A stretch of DNA of 64,000 bases from Flavobacterium chungbukense (GCF_020805785.1 NZ_JAJGZV010000003.1:769730-833729), one strand, 5' to 3'; numbered from the stretch's first letter, positions 23,143 through 32,465 are shown. A program made the numbers and translations. The notes: a model not told the origin generated them from the sequence alone.

Positions 23143-25425
23143 CTAAAACAAAAATCCGATGCTAAACCAAGTAAAGCTTCTAGATATTTCTGGAGACCAA
23201 GATTGCTTTATTTCAATTGGACCAATAATGGTTTCTAATCCGTATCCTACTGCGTAACCAGTATATTTTGGCATTGAAACCCAATCTACAGTAGAAAAGA
23301 TATCGTTTCCAAGATTGGCAAAATTGGCAGAAAGATTAATGTGGTTTTTTCTTAAGATTTCGTAATCCAAAGTAATTCCTGTTTTGATGTAGCTATTACC
23401 TGCAATGCTCAAGAAATCATACCCATAAAAATAATTGAAATTGTTTATTTTGCTGTAACCGTATCCTCCTAAAATGAAATCAAAGAACGGAACACTTGAG
23501 TTTCCGAAAGTAAAACCTGCGTCGGCATCAATTTTAAAAGTAGCTCTATTAAATAAAGTATTCACAAAAGACACTTCTGCTTTTGCAATCGAAAAAGGTT
23601 TAAAATTTTTGGTATAATCTGAAGATGCCAAGTAGGTTTGCAAATCTGTAGAGAAATACAATCCTGAACTTGGGTAATATTTGTCATCAAACGAATCGTA
23701 TTTTAGATAAGCAAAGGCACTGAAATAATTACTTTTGTCAATGATATTATCTTCATTGGCAAGTGTTGGAGAATTTATTTTTAAATATTTATATTCTAAA
23801 CCACCGCCCATTAAAAACTTCTGAACAAAAATAGTCTGAAAATAAGCTTGATTGCTAACATCCATAAAATCAACATTGATTAAGTTGAAGTTCGGATTTT
23901 GTGTAACCAAATTACTCAAACTTGTAGTTACATTTCGATTAAATTGATTTAATCTCGAACGGAAACCAAAGCTGATATTAAAACCATTTTCAACATAATA
24001 ATTCAAATCATATCTGAAATTGTCTCCTAAAATTATATCAAGCGAAGTAACATCATTTTTTAAAAATGTTTTTTTGTGAGTAAGATTTAATAAAATGCCG
24101 CTTTTATAAAGTCCATCATAATGGAGTCCAAGTTTTAAGAAAGTCTGTGTTGGGTTTTCTTTTAAAACCAAATCTAAATCATCTTTTTCGCCATCTGGTT
24201 GCAAACAATACGAAATAGTGCTAAAGTTTTGTGTGGCATTTAAATTGTTAATTCCAGCTTTAAGACCATCGTAAGTAATAGTGCTACCTGGTTTAAAGCG
24301 AAGTTTGCCGCGAATATATTCTTTAGTATAATTATCTAATTGATCGGTGTTTATTTTTTGAATTTGAATCGTGTCCGTCGCAACTTTTAGTTTTGGTTTT
24401 TTGTAAAAAGTGGTTTCGTCAGTTAATGCTTTGATTTTTTCGTAAACGGCAAAAGCCGCTTCTTCTCCTTTTCGGATAATTTCTTCGCCTCTATCAAATG
24501 AAATGACACCAAAGTCACGAATGTCAGGTTTTATGTAAACATCGGTGTTTTTTATTTTGTTTTTCATTTTGTCGATCGACTGAAGATTGGTAATCTGAAC
24601 CAAAATTCGGGTAGCATTTTTCAGGTTTTTTCTCTTCATTAAATCGTCCTGAACGTCAACTCCAATAATAATATCGGCTCCAAGCTTTCGTACTTCTTCA
24701 ATAGGATAATTGTTTACAACACCGCCATCAACCAATAAATTCCCGTCAATTTCTACTGGAGTAAATAGGGAAGGAAAAGCAGCACTCGCCATCATAGCTT
24801 GAACGAGATTTCCTTTATTCAATAAAACTTCTTCTCCGGTTTCAATATTGGTACCAATACATAAAAATGGAGTTGGCAGTTTATTGAAATCACGAATGTG
24901 ACGCACGTTTCGAGTTAAACTGCTCAATAAATTATAATTGTACATTCCTTTTGAAAGCGCTTCTGGAATGCCGACTCTAAAATTACTAAACGGTAAAACG
25001 ATTGCGTACAATTCGTCATTTTTCTTGCCGTAAAAATTCTTAGAAGATCTTGGTATATAATCGTTAATCAATTCGTCGAAATTGGTTTTCTTAAAAATAG
25101 AATCGATTTGAGAAGCATTGTAACCAGAGGCATAAAGTCCGCCAATGACAGATCCCATGCTGGTTCCGCCTATATAATCAATTTTGATTCCGGCTTCTTC
25201 CAAAACTTTTAAAACACCAATGTGCGCAAAACCTTTGGCACCACCGCCACTCAAAACCAAACCAATTTTTGGCCTTTTAATGCTGTCTTTTTTTGTTTCT
25301 TGCGAAAAAGAATTTTGCGAAAACAGCATCAGCAATATAAATATCATAGAAATTGCTTTCCAAACTGTATTTGGAGAGAACCCTTTTGATTTGATATTTA
25401 AAATTGAAAATGGATTTTGGCGCAT
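23143..25425 (-). CDS. Patatin-like phospholipase fused to an outer-membrane barrel (type Vd-like)
   Basis: A 760-residue outer-membrane protein. After a signal peptide comes a patatin domain (about 45-310) with the oxyanion loop SGGGAKGFAHIG near 52, the nucleophile motif GTSMGS near 88 and the catalytic Asp in DGGVVNNYP near 229. A POTRA-like segment (about 350-425) precedes a 16-strand barrel of the BamA/D15 type. The order patatin, POTRA, barrel is that of PlpD-type (type Vd) autotransporters, which hydrolyse phospholipids. All catalytic residues are present. ATG 25425 was used rather than the upstream TTG. Confidence 0.88.
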   Translation of the reverse strand: MRQNPFSILNIKSKGFSPNTVWKAISMIFILLMLFSQNSFSQETKKDSIKRPKIGLVLSGGGAKGFAHIGVLKVLEEAGIKIDYIGGTSMGSVIGGLYASGYNASQIDSIFKKTNFDELINDYIPRSSKNFYGKKNDELYAIVLPFSNFRVGIPEALSKGMYNYNLLSSLTRNVRHIRDFNKLPTPFLCIGTNIETGEEVLLNKGNLVQAMMASAAFPSLFTPVEIDGNLLVDGGVVNNYPIEEVRKLGADIIIGVDVQDDLMKRKNLKNATRILVQITNLQSIDKMKNKIKNTDVYIKPDIRDFGVISFDRGEEIIRKGEEAAFAVYEKIKALTDETTFYKKPKLKVATDTIQIQKINTDQLDNYTKEYIRGKLRFKPGSTITYDGLKAGINNLNATQNFSTISYCLQPDGEKDDLDLVLKENPTQTFLKLGLHYDGLYKSGILLNLTHKKTFLKNDVTSLDIILGDNFRYDLNYYVENGFNISFGFRSRLNQFNRNVTTSLSNLVTQNPNFNLINVDFMDVSNQAYFQTIFVQKFLMGGGLEYKYLKINSPTLANEDNIIDKSNYFSAFAYLKYDSFDDKYYPSSGLYFSTDLQTYLASSDYTKNFKPFSIAKAEVSFVNTLFNRATFKIDADAGFTFGNSSVPFFDFILGGYGYSKINNFNYFYGYDFLSIAGNSYIKTGITLDYEILRKNHINLSANFANLGNDIFSTVDWVSMPKYTGYAVGYGLETIIGPIEIKQSWSPEISRSFTWFSIGFLF

Positions 25426-25477
25426 AAAAATCTGCAAGTTAGTTTTGTAAAAGTCGGCAATTTTTTCGGGTTTATTC

Positions 25478-26014
25478 CTAATATGATGTTGTTTTTAAAA
25501 GTATTAATTTTTTATTTTGATCGTACTTCCAAATGTCGTTATGAGTCTTAGCGCCGCCGCGACAGCTTGAGGTAAGTGTCTTTTTAATTTTATCAATTTT
25601 AACATCGCAAAACATGTCACATTTCGGATTATAATGGGTTGGAAATTCTAAATTTTCAAAATTTTTGGTCTTTGGATTAAAAATAAAAATCTGATAAATC
25701 GTGTAAACTCCCATTCCGTCATCGGTATGAAAACTTGCAAAATCGGTGTAACCATCAAAATTATAATCGTTTATTTCTAAATGGGATGGTTTTCCTGTAA
25801 TCGAAACTTCTATGTTGTTTATAATTTGAGTTTTTCCAGTTTGTGTATTTTTTATTTCGACCGCTTGTTCGTACTCTTCTTCGCTCGTTCCAATTTTATT
25901 TTTAAAACTTATCTCGATTTTGCTTTTGTCTTTTTGTACAAAAGAAATGTCGTTTTGACTATACGAAATAGAAAAAAACAAACAGATAATAATATGTAAA
26001 AGGCCTTTTTTCAA
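25478..26014 (-). CDS. Exported FG-GAP/VCBS-like protein with TTG start
   Basis: A 178-residue exported protein with signal peptide at residues 1-19 and a segment NDYNFDGYTDFASFHTDDGMG resembling a calcium-binding FG-GAP or VCBS repeat. Similar short proteins are related to the XAC2610 type. The start codon is TTG, six bases after the uvrC stop, and no in-frame ATG lies between that stop and the signal peptide. It is probably cotranscribed with uvrC. Function unknown. Confidence 0.65.
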   Translation of the reverse strand: MKKGLLHIIICLFFSISYSQNDISFVQKDKSKIEISFKNKIGTSEEEYEQAVEIKNTQTGKTQIINNIEVSITGKPSHLEINDYNFDGYTDFASFHTDDGMGVYTIYQIFIFNPKTKNFENLEFPTHYNPKCDMFCDVKIDKIKKTLTSSCRGGAKTHNDIWKYDQNKKLILLKTTSY

Positions 26015-26020
26015 AATGAA

Positions 26021-27820
26021 TTAGTTTTCTTTTGGATGATAAAATGCAACAATTTTCTTGGCTCTGGAAACTCCTACAACATCTGAAATTTCTTTTTCAG
26101 TAGCCAGTTTTAATCTTTTAACACTTTTAAAATGTTGGATTAAAGCGAGCATTGTTTTTTCGCCAATTCCAGGAATACTTTCCACAGAAGAATTAAGAGC
26201 CGATTTACTTCTTTTATCTCTATGAAAAGTGATTCCAAATCTGTGCGCTTCATTTCGTAATTGCTGAATTACTTTTAAAGTCTCTGATTTTTTGTCTAAA
26301 TATAACGGAATAGAATCTCCAGGATAAAAAAGTTCTTCGAGACGTTTTGCAATTCCGATAATGGCCACTTTTCCGCGTAAGCCTAATTCGTCGATACTTT
26401 TTAATGCGGCAGAAAGCTGTCCTTTTCCACCGTCAATAATAATTAATTGAGGCAAAGGTTCATTTTCATCGAGCAATCTTCTGTAACGTCGGTACACAAT
26501 TTCGGTCATCGAAGCAAAGTCATCTGGACCAATAACCGTTTTGACATTAAAATGACGATAATCTTTTTTGCTTGGTTTTCCATCTTTAAAAACAACACAA
26601 GCCGCAACCGGATTTGTTCCCTGAATATTCGAGTTATCAAAACATTCAATATGTCGAGGCTCAGAAGGAAGACGTAAATCTTTTTGCATTTGCGCCATAA
26701 TTCGGTTTACGTGACGATCTGGATCTACAATTTGCAATTGTTTCAACTGTTCAATGCGATAAAATTTGGCATTTCGAATCGATAAATCTAAAATCTGTTT
26801 TTTATCGCCAAGCTGCGGAACGGTCACTTTAATGTTTTCGCCCAAATCCAATTCAAAAGGAACAATGATTTCTTTGGATAACAATTGAAAACGCTCACGC
26901 AATTCTACAATCGCTAATTCTAATAATTCTTCATCGCTTTCGTCCAGCTTTTTCTTTATATCTAAAGTATGCGAACGAATAATCGAACCATGAGAAATCT
27001 GAAGAAAGTTGACATAAGCTGCATTTTCATCAGAAACAATTGAGAAAACGTCAATATTGGTAATTTTCGGATTGATGATCGTTGATCTGGATTGATAATT
27101 CTCTAAAACTTCAATCTTTTCTTTAATTTTTTGCGCTTCTTCAAACTGTAAATTCTGCGCATAAGTATTCATCAATTTTTTGAAATCTTTTAAACTTTCT
27201 TTAAAATTTCCTTTCAAGATTTCGCGAATAGCGTTGACTTGTCTTTGGTATTCTTCTAAAGGTTCTAAACCTTCGCAAGGTCCTTTACAATTGCCAATGT
27301 GATATTCCAGACAAACTTTAAATTTCCCAGAATTAATATTCGATTCGCTCAAATCATAATTGCAAGTTCGAAGCGGATACAATTCTTTAATCAAATCCAA
27401 AATCGTATGCACCATTTTGAAATTAGTGTACGGTCCAAAATATTCAGAACCATCTTTAACCATTCGTCTCGTTAAAAATATTCTAGAAAAAGGTTCTTTC
27501 TTAATACAAATCCAAGGATAGGTTTTATCATCGCGCAGCAATACATTGTATCTCGGCTGAAGGGTTTTAATTAAATTGTTTTCTAATAAAAGGGCATCGG
27601 TTTCTGTGGGAACAACGATGTGTTTTATAGTCACGATTTTTTTTACCAAAACATTGGTTTTTGCGGTGTCGTGAATTTTATTGAAATAAGAAGAAACTCT
27701 TTTTTTTAGGTTTTTTGCTTTTCCGACGTACAAGATTTTCCCGTCTTTATCGTAATATTGATAAACACCTGGATTGTCTGGCAAGGTTAAAATTTGAAGG
27801 TCTAAGGCCGGCTTTTGCAT
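26021..27820 (-). CDS. uvrC: Excinuclease ABC subunit C
   Basis: A 599-residue nucleotide-excision repair nuclease that cuts both sides of a lesion with UvrB. Domains in order: GIY-YIG nuclease (GVYQYYDKDGKILYVGKAKNLKKRV, about 16-95), Cys-rich region with CLEYHIGNCKGPCEG, UVR helix pair near 200-235, the RNase H-like C-terminal nuclease (FDNSNIQGTNPVAACVVF, IIDGGKGQ) and a terminal helix-hairpin-helix with IPGIGEKT. Motifs and length are complete. A leftward TAAATTTG box at 27903-27910 may be its -7 element. Confidence 0.96.
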   Translation of the reverse strand: MQKPALDLQILTLPDNPGVYQYYDKDGKILYVGKAKNLKKRVSSYFNKIHDTAKTNVLVKKIVTIKHIVVPTETDALLLENNLIKTLQPRYNVLLRDDKTYPWICIKKEPFSRIFLTRRMVKDGSEYFGPYTNFKMVHTILDLIKELYPLRTCNYDLSESNINSGKFKVCLEYHIGNCKGPCEGLEPLEEYQRQVNAIREILKGNFKESLKDFKKLMNTYAQNLQFEEAQKIKEKIEVLENYQSRSTIINPKITNIDVFSIVSDENAAYVNFLQISHGSIIRSHTLDIKKKLDESDEELLELAIVELRERFQLLSKEIIVPFELDLGENIKVTVPQLGDKKQILDLSIRNAKFYRIEQLKQLQIVDPDRHVNRIMAQMQKDLRLPSEPRHIECFDNSNIQGTNPVAACVVFKDGKPSKKDYRHFNVKTVIGPDDFASMTEIVYRRYRRLLDENEPLPQLIIIDGGKGQLSAALKSIDELGLRGKVAIIGIAKRLEELFYPGDSIPLYLDKKSETLKVIQQLRNEAHRFGITFHRDKRSKSALNSSVESIPGIGEKTMLALIQHFKSVKRLKLATEKEISDVVGVSRAKKIVAFYHPKEN

Positions 27821-27955
27821 TCTTTATTGTTTCTGAAGATGTTCGAGAAGCTTTTCAAAAACCATTCCGATTTCTAAATGAAGCTTAACATTGAATTAGT
27901 TTCAAATTTACGAAATCAAAAGAATAATTTCTATATTTAGATTTTATAATTCTAC

Positions 27956-28933
27956 ATGAAAAATAGTACTCCATTGGTTATTTTTGGCGAATCGATTTTG
28001 CCGGGAGAACACAGAACCATAAACGTCGAAATTGCTCGGCTGCATACTACAACCAAGTTGAATATTCCTGTAATCGTGCGCCGTTCCAAGCATGACGGTC
28101 CAACAATTTTATTTTCTGCCGGAATTCATGGCGACGAAATTAACGGTGTTGAAGTTGTTCGCCAGATTATCAGCAAGAAAATAAATCGGCCTTCTCGCGG
28201 AACCATAATCTGCATTCCTGTCATCAATATGTATGGTTTTGTCAATAAATCTCGTGAGTTTCCAGACGGGCGCGATTTAAATCGTGTTTTTCCAGGAAGC
28301 AAAAAAGGCTCACTTGCCAGCCGATTTGCTTATCATATTGTAGAAGAAATTTTGCCGATTTTAGACTACGCGGTCGATTTTCATGCAGGTGGAGCGAGCC
28401 GATTCAATGCACCGCAAATCAGAATTACCGAAAACAATCCCGAGTTGAAGATTCTAGCTGATATTTTTAATGCGCCATTTACACTTTATTCTAAAAACAT
28501 AAATGGTTCTTTTAGAAATACTTCTGAAAAAGCCAATGTAAAAATGCTTCTTTTTGAAGGTGGAAAATCATTGGACATTAATAACGAAATTGCAAATGAA
28601 GGTGTTTTGGGTACAAAACGGTTATTGCATTATTTGAATATGTTAGATCCTAAACAGTTAGTTGAGCCAGCAGCGCAGCCTTCCATTTATATTAAACAAT
28701 CAGTTTGGCTTCGCGCAAAATGTTCGGGTCTGCTTCATGATTTTAATTTGGTGGGAAAATTTGTTACCAAAGGCACTATCTTAGCCATAATTACAGATCC
28801 TTTCGGAAAGTTTGAACAAAAAGTCAAAGCGCCGCACGATGGTTTTGTAATTAATGCTAATCATTCGCCAATTGTTTACGAAGGCGATGCTATTTACCAT
28901 TTATCTAAAACGCCCGACAATGCCGACGAGTAA
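27956..28933 (+). CDS. Succinylglutamate desuccinylase/aspartoacylase family zinc hydrolase
   Basis: A 325-residue M14-related hydrolase. Zinc ligands are in GIHGDEINGVEVVRQI (His and Glu) and YAVDFHAGGASR (His); the C-terminal 80 residues form the usual barrel-like domain. Members remove acyl groups from N-acyl amino acids or related amides. Bacteroidota homologues are often next to rimK, which is absent here, so the substrate is unknown. The gene overlaps the next start by 14 bases, indicating coupled expression. It is divergent from uvrC. Confidence 0.85.
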   Translation: MKNSTPLVIFGESILPGEHRTINVEIARLHTTTKLNIPVIVRRSKHDGPTILFSAGIHGDEINGVEVVRQIISKKINRPSRGTIICIPVINMYGFVNKSREFPDGRDLNRVFPGSKKGSLASRFAYHIVEEILPILDYAVDFHAGGASRFNAPQIRITENNPELKILADIFNAPFTLYSKNINGSFRNTSEKANVKMLLFEGGKSLDINNEIANEGVLGTKRLLHYLNMLDPKQLVEPAAQPSIYIKQSVWLRAKCSGLLHDFNLVGKFVTKGTILAIITDPFGKFEQKVKAPHDGFVINANHSPIVYEGDAIYHLSKTPDNADE

Positions 28934-29492
28934 AAAAGAACTTCGCATAGAATATAAAAATCTCCGTAAAGCACTTTCTTTCGATGAAGTAGAAGAAAAA
29001 AGTTTAGCAATTGCAAATCAGCTAATCCAAATGCCAATTTGGGATAAAATCTATTATCATGTTTTTCTTCCTATTGAAGAGCAAAAAGAAGTAAATACAG
29101 AGTTTGTTCTTCATTTACTTTCTGGAAAAGACAAAGAAATCCTGATTTCGAAAAGTGATTTCAATAGCAGAAAAATGACTCATTTTTTATTGACGGATAA
29201 TACTAAAATTAAAAAAAACGAATATAATATTCCAGAACCTGTTGACGGAATTGAAGTTCCTTCTTCTAAAGTCGAAGTAGTTTTTGTTCCGCTTCTAGCA
29301 TTTGATATTTTCGGAAATCGTATTGGTTATGGAAAAGGTTTTTATGATAAATTCCTTTCAGAATGTAAACCTGAAACCATTAAAATCGGGCTTTCATTTT
29401 TTCAACCCGTAAATCAAATCGATGATGTTTTTGAATCGGATATCAAACTAGATTTCTGTGTTACGCCGGAGAAAATTTATCAGTTTGAATAA
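28920..29492 (+). CDS. 5-formyltetrahydrofolate cyclo-ligase
   Basis: A 190-residue enzyme that converts 5-formyl-THF to 5,10-methenyl-THF using ATP. The start KKELRIEYKNLRKAL and the signature FDIFGNRIGYGKGFYDKFL near residue 140 are typical. ATG 28920 gives the usual length; the frame stays open upstream into the previous gene but that leader has no similarity. It overlaps the aspartoacylase-like gene by 14 bases and is followed by repeat-rich DNA. Confidence 0.92.
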   Translation: MPTSKKELRIEYKNLRKALSFDEVEEKSLAIANQLIQMPIWDKIYYHVFLPIEEQKEVNTEFVLHLLSGKDKEILISKSDFNSRKMTHFLLTDNTKIKKNEYNIPEPVDGIEVPSSKVEVVFVPLLAFDIFGNRIGYGKGFYDKFLSECKPETIKIGLSFFQPVNQIDDVFESDIKLDFCVTPEKIYQFE

Positions 29493-29498
29493 AATTAA

Positions 29499-29566
29499 TG
29501 CCACAGATTAAAAGGATTAAAATGATTTCAAAAAAATAATCCATTTAATTCTTTTAATCTGTGGCA
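29499..29566. repeat. Inverted repeat TGCCACAGATTAAAAG after the cyclo-ligase gene
   Basis: Perfect 16-bp arms at 29499-29514 and 29551-29566, right after the cyclo-ligase stop. It belongs to a family of GCCACAGATTAAA repeats; a degenerate copy follows at 29701. It can act as a transcription end but has only a weak T-tract. Confidence 0.8.
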
Positions 29567-29599
29567 AAAAACACATTTAATTTTTACATTCCAATATTA

Positions 29600-29678
29600 T
29601 GTAGAGACGCACTGCAGTGTGTCTAACACAATCTTTGTCGATATGCTAGACGTAGACGCACTGCAGTGCGTCTCTACA
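29600..29678. repeat. Palindromic interspersed repeat, GTAGAGACGCACTGCAGTG family
   Basis: TGTAGAGACGCACTGCAGTG at 29600-29619 and its exact reverse complement at 29659-29678 enclose 39 bp. Each arm holds the palindrome CACTGCAGTG. About 50 bp of it (29629-29678) recurs inverted at 44291-44340, and a shorter variant lies at 42937-42960. Confidence 0.85.
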
Positions 29679-29700
29679 ATTCAAATGCATAAAAAATTAA

Positions 29701-29772
29701 TGCCACAGATTAAAGGATTCAAAAAGATTAATCTATTTAATCATTTTATCCCGATAGCTATCGGGAGTGGCA
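29701..29772. repeat. Degenerate GCCACAGATTAAA repeat with a nested CCCGATAGCTATCGGG palindrome
   Basis: The left end repeats TGCCACAGATTAAAGGATT, but where the matching right arm would lie there is the 18-bp palindrome TCCCGATAGCTATCGGGA (29749-29766), then GTGGCA. The palindrome recurs at 32434-32451. The structure looks like one repeat inserted in another. Confidence 0.7.
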
Positions 29773-29983
29773 AAAAAATCTTCGCATTTAAAAAAATCTT
29801 CCGCATCAAATCCCTTTAAAATCAAGGTTTCTAATTTTATTTTCTCGTAAGAAAAATATTTGTAAAGTTTTTGGCACGATTTTGCGTACTCGAAAATTGC
29901 AAATAATCACTTCTAGTACATCCGGAATGCTAGTCCTTATTTGAAGCCAATAACCTATTTATTAATATTTAAAAATTTACTTT
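29773..29983. other. Upstream region of the VWA lipoprotein gene
   Basis: About 210 bp of AT-rich DNA without a gene. No exact TAnnTTTG box was seen, so the promoter of the following gene could not be located. Confidence 0.3.
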
Positions 29984-31534
29984 ATGAGAAATCTTAATTT
30001 CTTTATGATGGCATTCCTCGTACTTACTATTTTCAGCTGTAAGAAAGCGTATGCACCAGACGAAGCTGCAGATTCGACCGAAATCGCAGTAACAACAACC
30101 GATTTGGTTGAAGAAGAAAATTACATTCCTGAAACCAATTCAGAAAGTTATGCAGGATTGGAAGAAAATCCATTTGAATCTCCGCTTAAAACGCCACTTT
30201 CGACTTTTTCTATTGATGTTGATAATGCATCTTATACCAATATTCGCCGATTTATAAATGAAGGGCAAAAAGTTCCTAAAGATGCCGTTCGAGTAGAAGA
30301 AATGATCAACTTTTTTAAATACAAATATCCACAGCCAGATGGCCAGCATCCGTTTTCTATTAATACCGAATACAGCGACTGTCCGTGGAATAAAAAAAGC
30401 CGATTGCTAAAAATTGGTTTGCAGGGAAAAGATGTTCCAATGGCCAATTTGCCGGCTACTAATTTGGTTTTTTTGGTCGATGTTTCGGGTTCGATGGATG
30501 AACCAAATAAATTACCGTTATTAAAAGAATCAATGAAAATTTTGGTAAAAGAGCTTCGCAGTACAGACCGAGTTTCAATTGTAGTTTATGCAGGTTCGGC
30601 TGGAGTAGTCTTAGAACCAACTTCTGGAGATAATAAAGACGAAATTATGGATGCTTTTGACGATTTGCACGCAGGCGGAAGCACGGCGGGCGGTGAAGGA
30701 ATCGAATTAGCTTATAGACTAGCACAAGAAAACTTTATTAAAGGAGGAAATAATAGAGTAGTGATAGCTACTGATGGTGACTTTAATGTTGGCGCTTCAA
30801 GCGACGATGATATGTTGAAATTGATTGAACAAAAAAGAGAATCTGGCGTTTTCTTAACCGTTTTAGGTTTTGGAATGGGTAATTATAAAGACAGTAAAAT
30901 GGAAATTCTAGCCGATAAAGGAAATGGAAATTACGCTTATATCGATAATATTCAAGAAGCAAATCGTTTTCTTGGAAAAGAATTTAAAGGCTCAATGTTT
31001 GCTATCGCGAAAGATGTAAAAATTCAAATCGAATTTAATCCGAAACATGTTCAGGCCTATCGATTAATTGGTTATGAAAACCGAAAACTAAATGCAGAAG
31101 ATTTTAAAAATGATAAAATTGACGCAGGAGAATTAGGAAGCGGACATTCGGTTACGGCTTTGTATGAAGTTATTCCGACAGGTGTTGAAAGCGATTATAC
31201 ACCTTCAGATTTGAAATACACCAAAACACAGAAAAACGAGGGAAATTATAGCGATGAACTGGCAACGGTGAAATTTAGATATAAAAAACCTAATGGCAAT
31301 AAAAGCAATGAAATAATAAATGTTATTGCAGATAAGAAAACAGAACTGAAAAATAGTTCGCCAGATTTCAAATTTACAACTGCCGTTTCTTGGTTCGGAC
31401 TAAAATTACGCGAATCAAAATATATTGCAAACAGCTCAAGTTCTGACATTAAAAATTTGGCAAAATCAGGATTATCTAATGATGAAGAAGGTTATCGATC
31501 TGAATTTATAAGATTAGTTGATGCAGTGAATTAA
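29984..31534 (+). CDS. VWA-domain lipoprotein (YfbK-like, with DUF3520)
   Basis: A 516-residue lipoprotein with signal peptide and Cys19 (LTIFSC). An N-terminal VWA-associated domain (about 60-140, TPLSTFSIDVDNASYTNIRR) precedes a VWA domain (about 150-330) with an intact metal site DVSGSMD, and a C-terminal DUF3520 (about 340-510). Homologues are membrane-associated proteins of unclear role, sometimes linked with stress or protein quality control. It converges on the Bat operon, which also encodes VWA proteins, and shares a terminator with batE. Confidence 0.88.
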   Translation: MRNLNFFMMAFLVLTIFSCKKAYAPDEAADSTEIAVTTTDLVEEENYIPETNSESYAGLEENPFESPLKTPLSTFSIDVDNASYTNIRRFINEGQKVPKDAVRVEEMINFFKYKYPQPDGQHPFSINTEYSDCPWNKKSRLLKIGLQGKDVPMANLPATNLVFLVDVSGSMDEPNKLPLLKESMKILVKELRSTDRVSIVVYAGSAGVVLEPTSGDNKDEIMDAFDDLHAGGSTAGGEGIELAYRLAQENFIKGGNNRVVIATDGDFNVGASSDDDMLKLIEQKRESGVFLTVLGFGMGNYKDSKMEILADKGNGNYAYIDNIQEANRFLGKEFKGSMFAIAKDVKIQIEFNPKHVQAYRLIGYENRKLNAEDFKNDKIDAGELGSGHSVTALYEVIPTGVESDYTPSDLKYTKTQKNEGNYSDELATVKFRYKKPNGNKSNEIINVIADKKTELKNSSPDFKFTTAVSWFGLKLRESKYIANSSSSDIKNLAKSGLSNDEEGYRSEFIRLVDAVN

Positions 31535-31554
31535 TCTTAAATTCCAAAAAATGA

Positions 31555-31597
31555 AAATCCCAAATTCCAATTTAAGTTTTGGAATTTGGGATTTCTT
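31555..31597. terminator. Bidirectional terminator, AAATCCCAAATTCCAA family
   Basis: Perfect 16-bp arms at 31555-31570 and 31579-31594 with an 8-nt loop lie between two convergent genes. Similar hairpins recur after other genes at 46361-46402 and, more divergent, at 62255-62315. Confidence 0.85.
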
Positions 31598-31617
31598 TAT
31601 TTAAATATTTTGAACTT

Positions 31618-32364
31618 TTACTTAACTTCTTTAATTGTCAAAGAATCAATCCAGCCTTGGGTTCCGTCTGTTAATTCTACTTTTCTCCAGCCGGCAACAC
31701 TTTCTAAAACATATACTTTTGCTCCTTCATGCAATAAAATAATACCATTTGCAGATTTTTCTGGTTTTGCACGAACTTGACTCATTTCAGAAAAAACGAT
31801 GGCAACACGATCGTTATCAAAATGACGTTTTTCAGATACAGCAGCAGATATGCTTAAAGCAAATGCAACTAAAAAGATAAACATTCCGACAAAGTAGATT
31901 CTTTTTGCAAGTGTAGCTTTTGAAAAATAGTATCCGATGAAACTTAGTAAAAAAATAAAACCAATTGCAACGGCAATTTTTGCCCATTCATTATAATCAA
32001 AAATAGAAGTAAAGTTTTGAATCAGTTTTGCAAAACCAACTTTTGGAACTTCTTTAATTTCATCAATAGTCAGTTTTTTGGCAAATTTTAAATTATTTAA
32101 AGTCTCAGTATCGTTTGGTTTTAATACTAAAGCTTTTTCATAATTATAAATCGAAGGCGCAACTTGATTTAATTTATAATAGCAATTACCAAGATTAAAA
32201 TACAATTCTGCAGAATGTAATTTATCTTCTTTCACTATGTTTTCGTAAACCTGAACCGCTTCTTTATACTGCCCTTTCTGATAAAGTGCATTTGCCGATT
32301 CAAAGCGTCCTTGAGCAAAGATAACCTGCGAGATTAATAAAAAGAGATAGAGTGTATTTTTCAT
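31618..32364 (-). CDS. batE: BatE: TPR and SH3 membrane protein
   Basis: A 248-residue protein with signal peptide, two to three TPR motifs (about 20-90, including SAELYFNLGNCYYKLNQ), two TM helices (about 125-145 and 155-175) and a C-terminal SH3-like domain (about 190-245). This is the arrangement of BatE, the last gene of the Bat aerotolerance operon. TPRs probably scaffold the VWA proteins BatA and BatB. It is last in the leftward operon and shares a terminator with the convergent VWA lipoprotein gene. Confidence 0.88.
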   Translation of the reverse strand: MKNTLYLFLLISQVIFAQGRFESANALYQKGQYKEAVQVYENIVKEDKLHSAELYFNLGNCYYKLNQVAPSIYNYEKALVLKPNDTETLNNLKFAKKLTIDEIKEVPKVGFAKLIQNFTSIFDYNEWAKIAVAIGFIFLLSFIGYYFSKATLAKRIYFVGMFIFLVAFALSISAAVSEKRHFDNDRVAIVFSEMSQVRAKPEKSANGIILLHEGAKVYVLESVAGWRKVELTDGTQGWIDSLTIKEVK

Positions 32365-32433
32365 TTTTATGATATATAAATTTTCACTTTGCGGACTTAA
32401 AATTCAGCGAAAGCTAGATCATTATTTCTTAGC

Positions 32434-32451
32434 TCCCGATAGCTATCGGGA
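32434..32451. repeat. CCCGATAGCTATCGGG palindrome between batE and batD
   Basis: An 18-bp perfect palindrome identical to 29749-29766. It lies in the 100-bp gap between batD and batE and could affect batE expression as an mRNA hairpin. Confidence 0.75.
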
Positions 32452-32465
32452 TTGCGTTAAAAAAA

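Noticed and set aside
29600..29678. CRISPR-like repeat pair
   Set aside because: The two copies are inverted arms of one element with a single spacer and no array or cas genes.
29619..29819. 66-codon frame in the repeat region
   Set aside because: It is made of interspersed repeat sequence; the inverted copy near 44291 gives the same start words, which is expected from a repeat, not from a gene.
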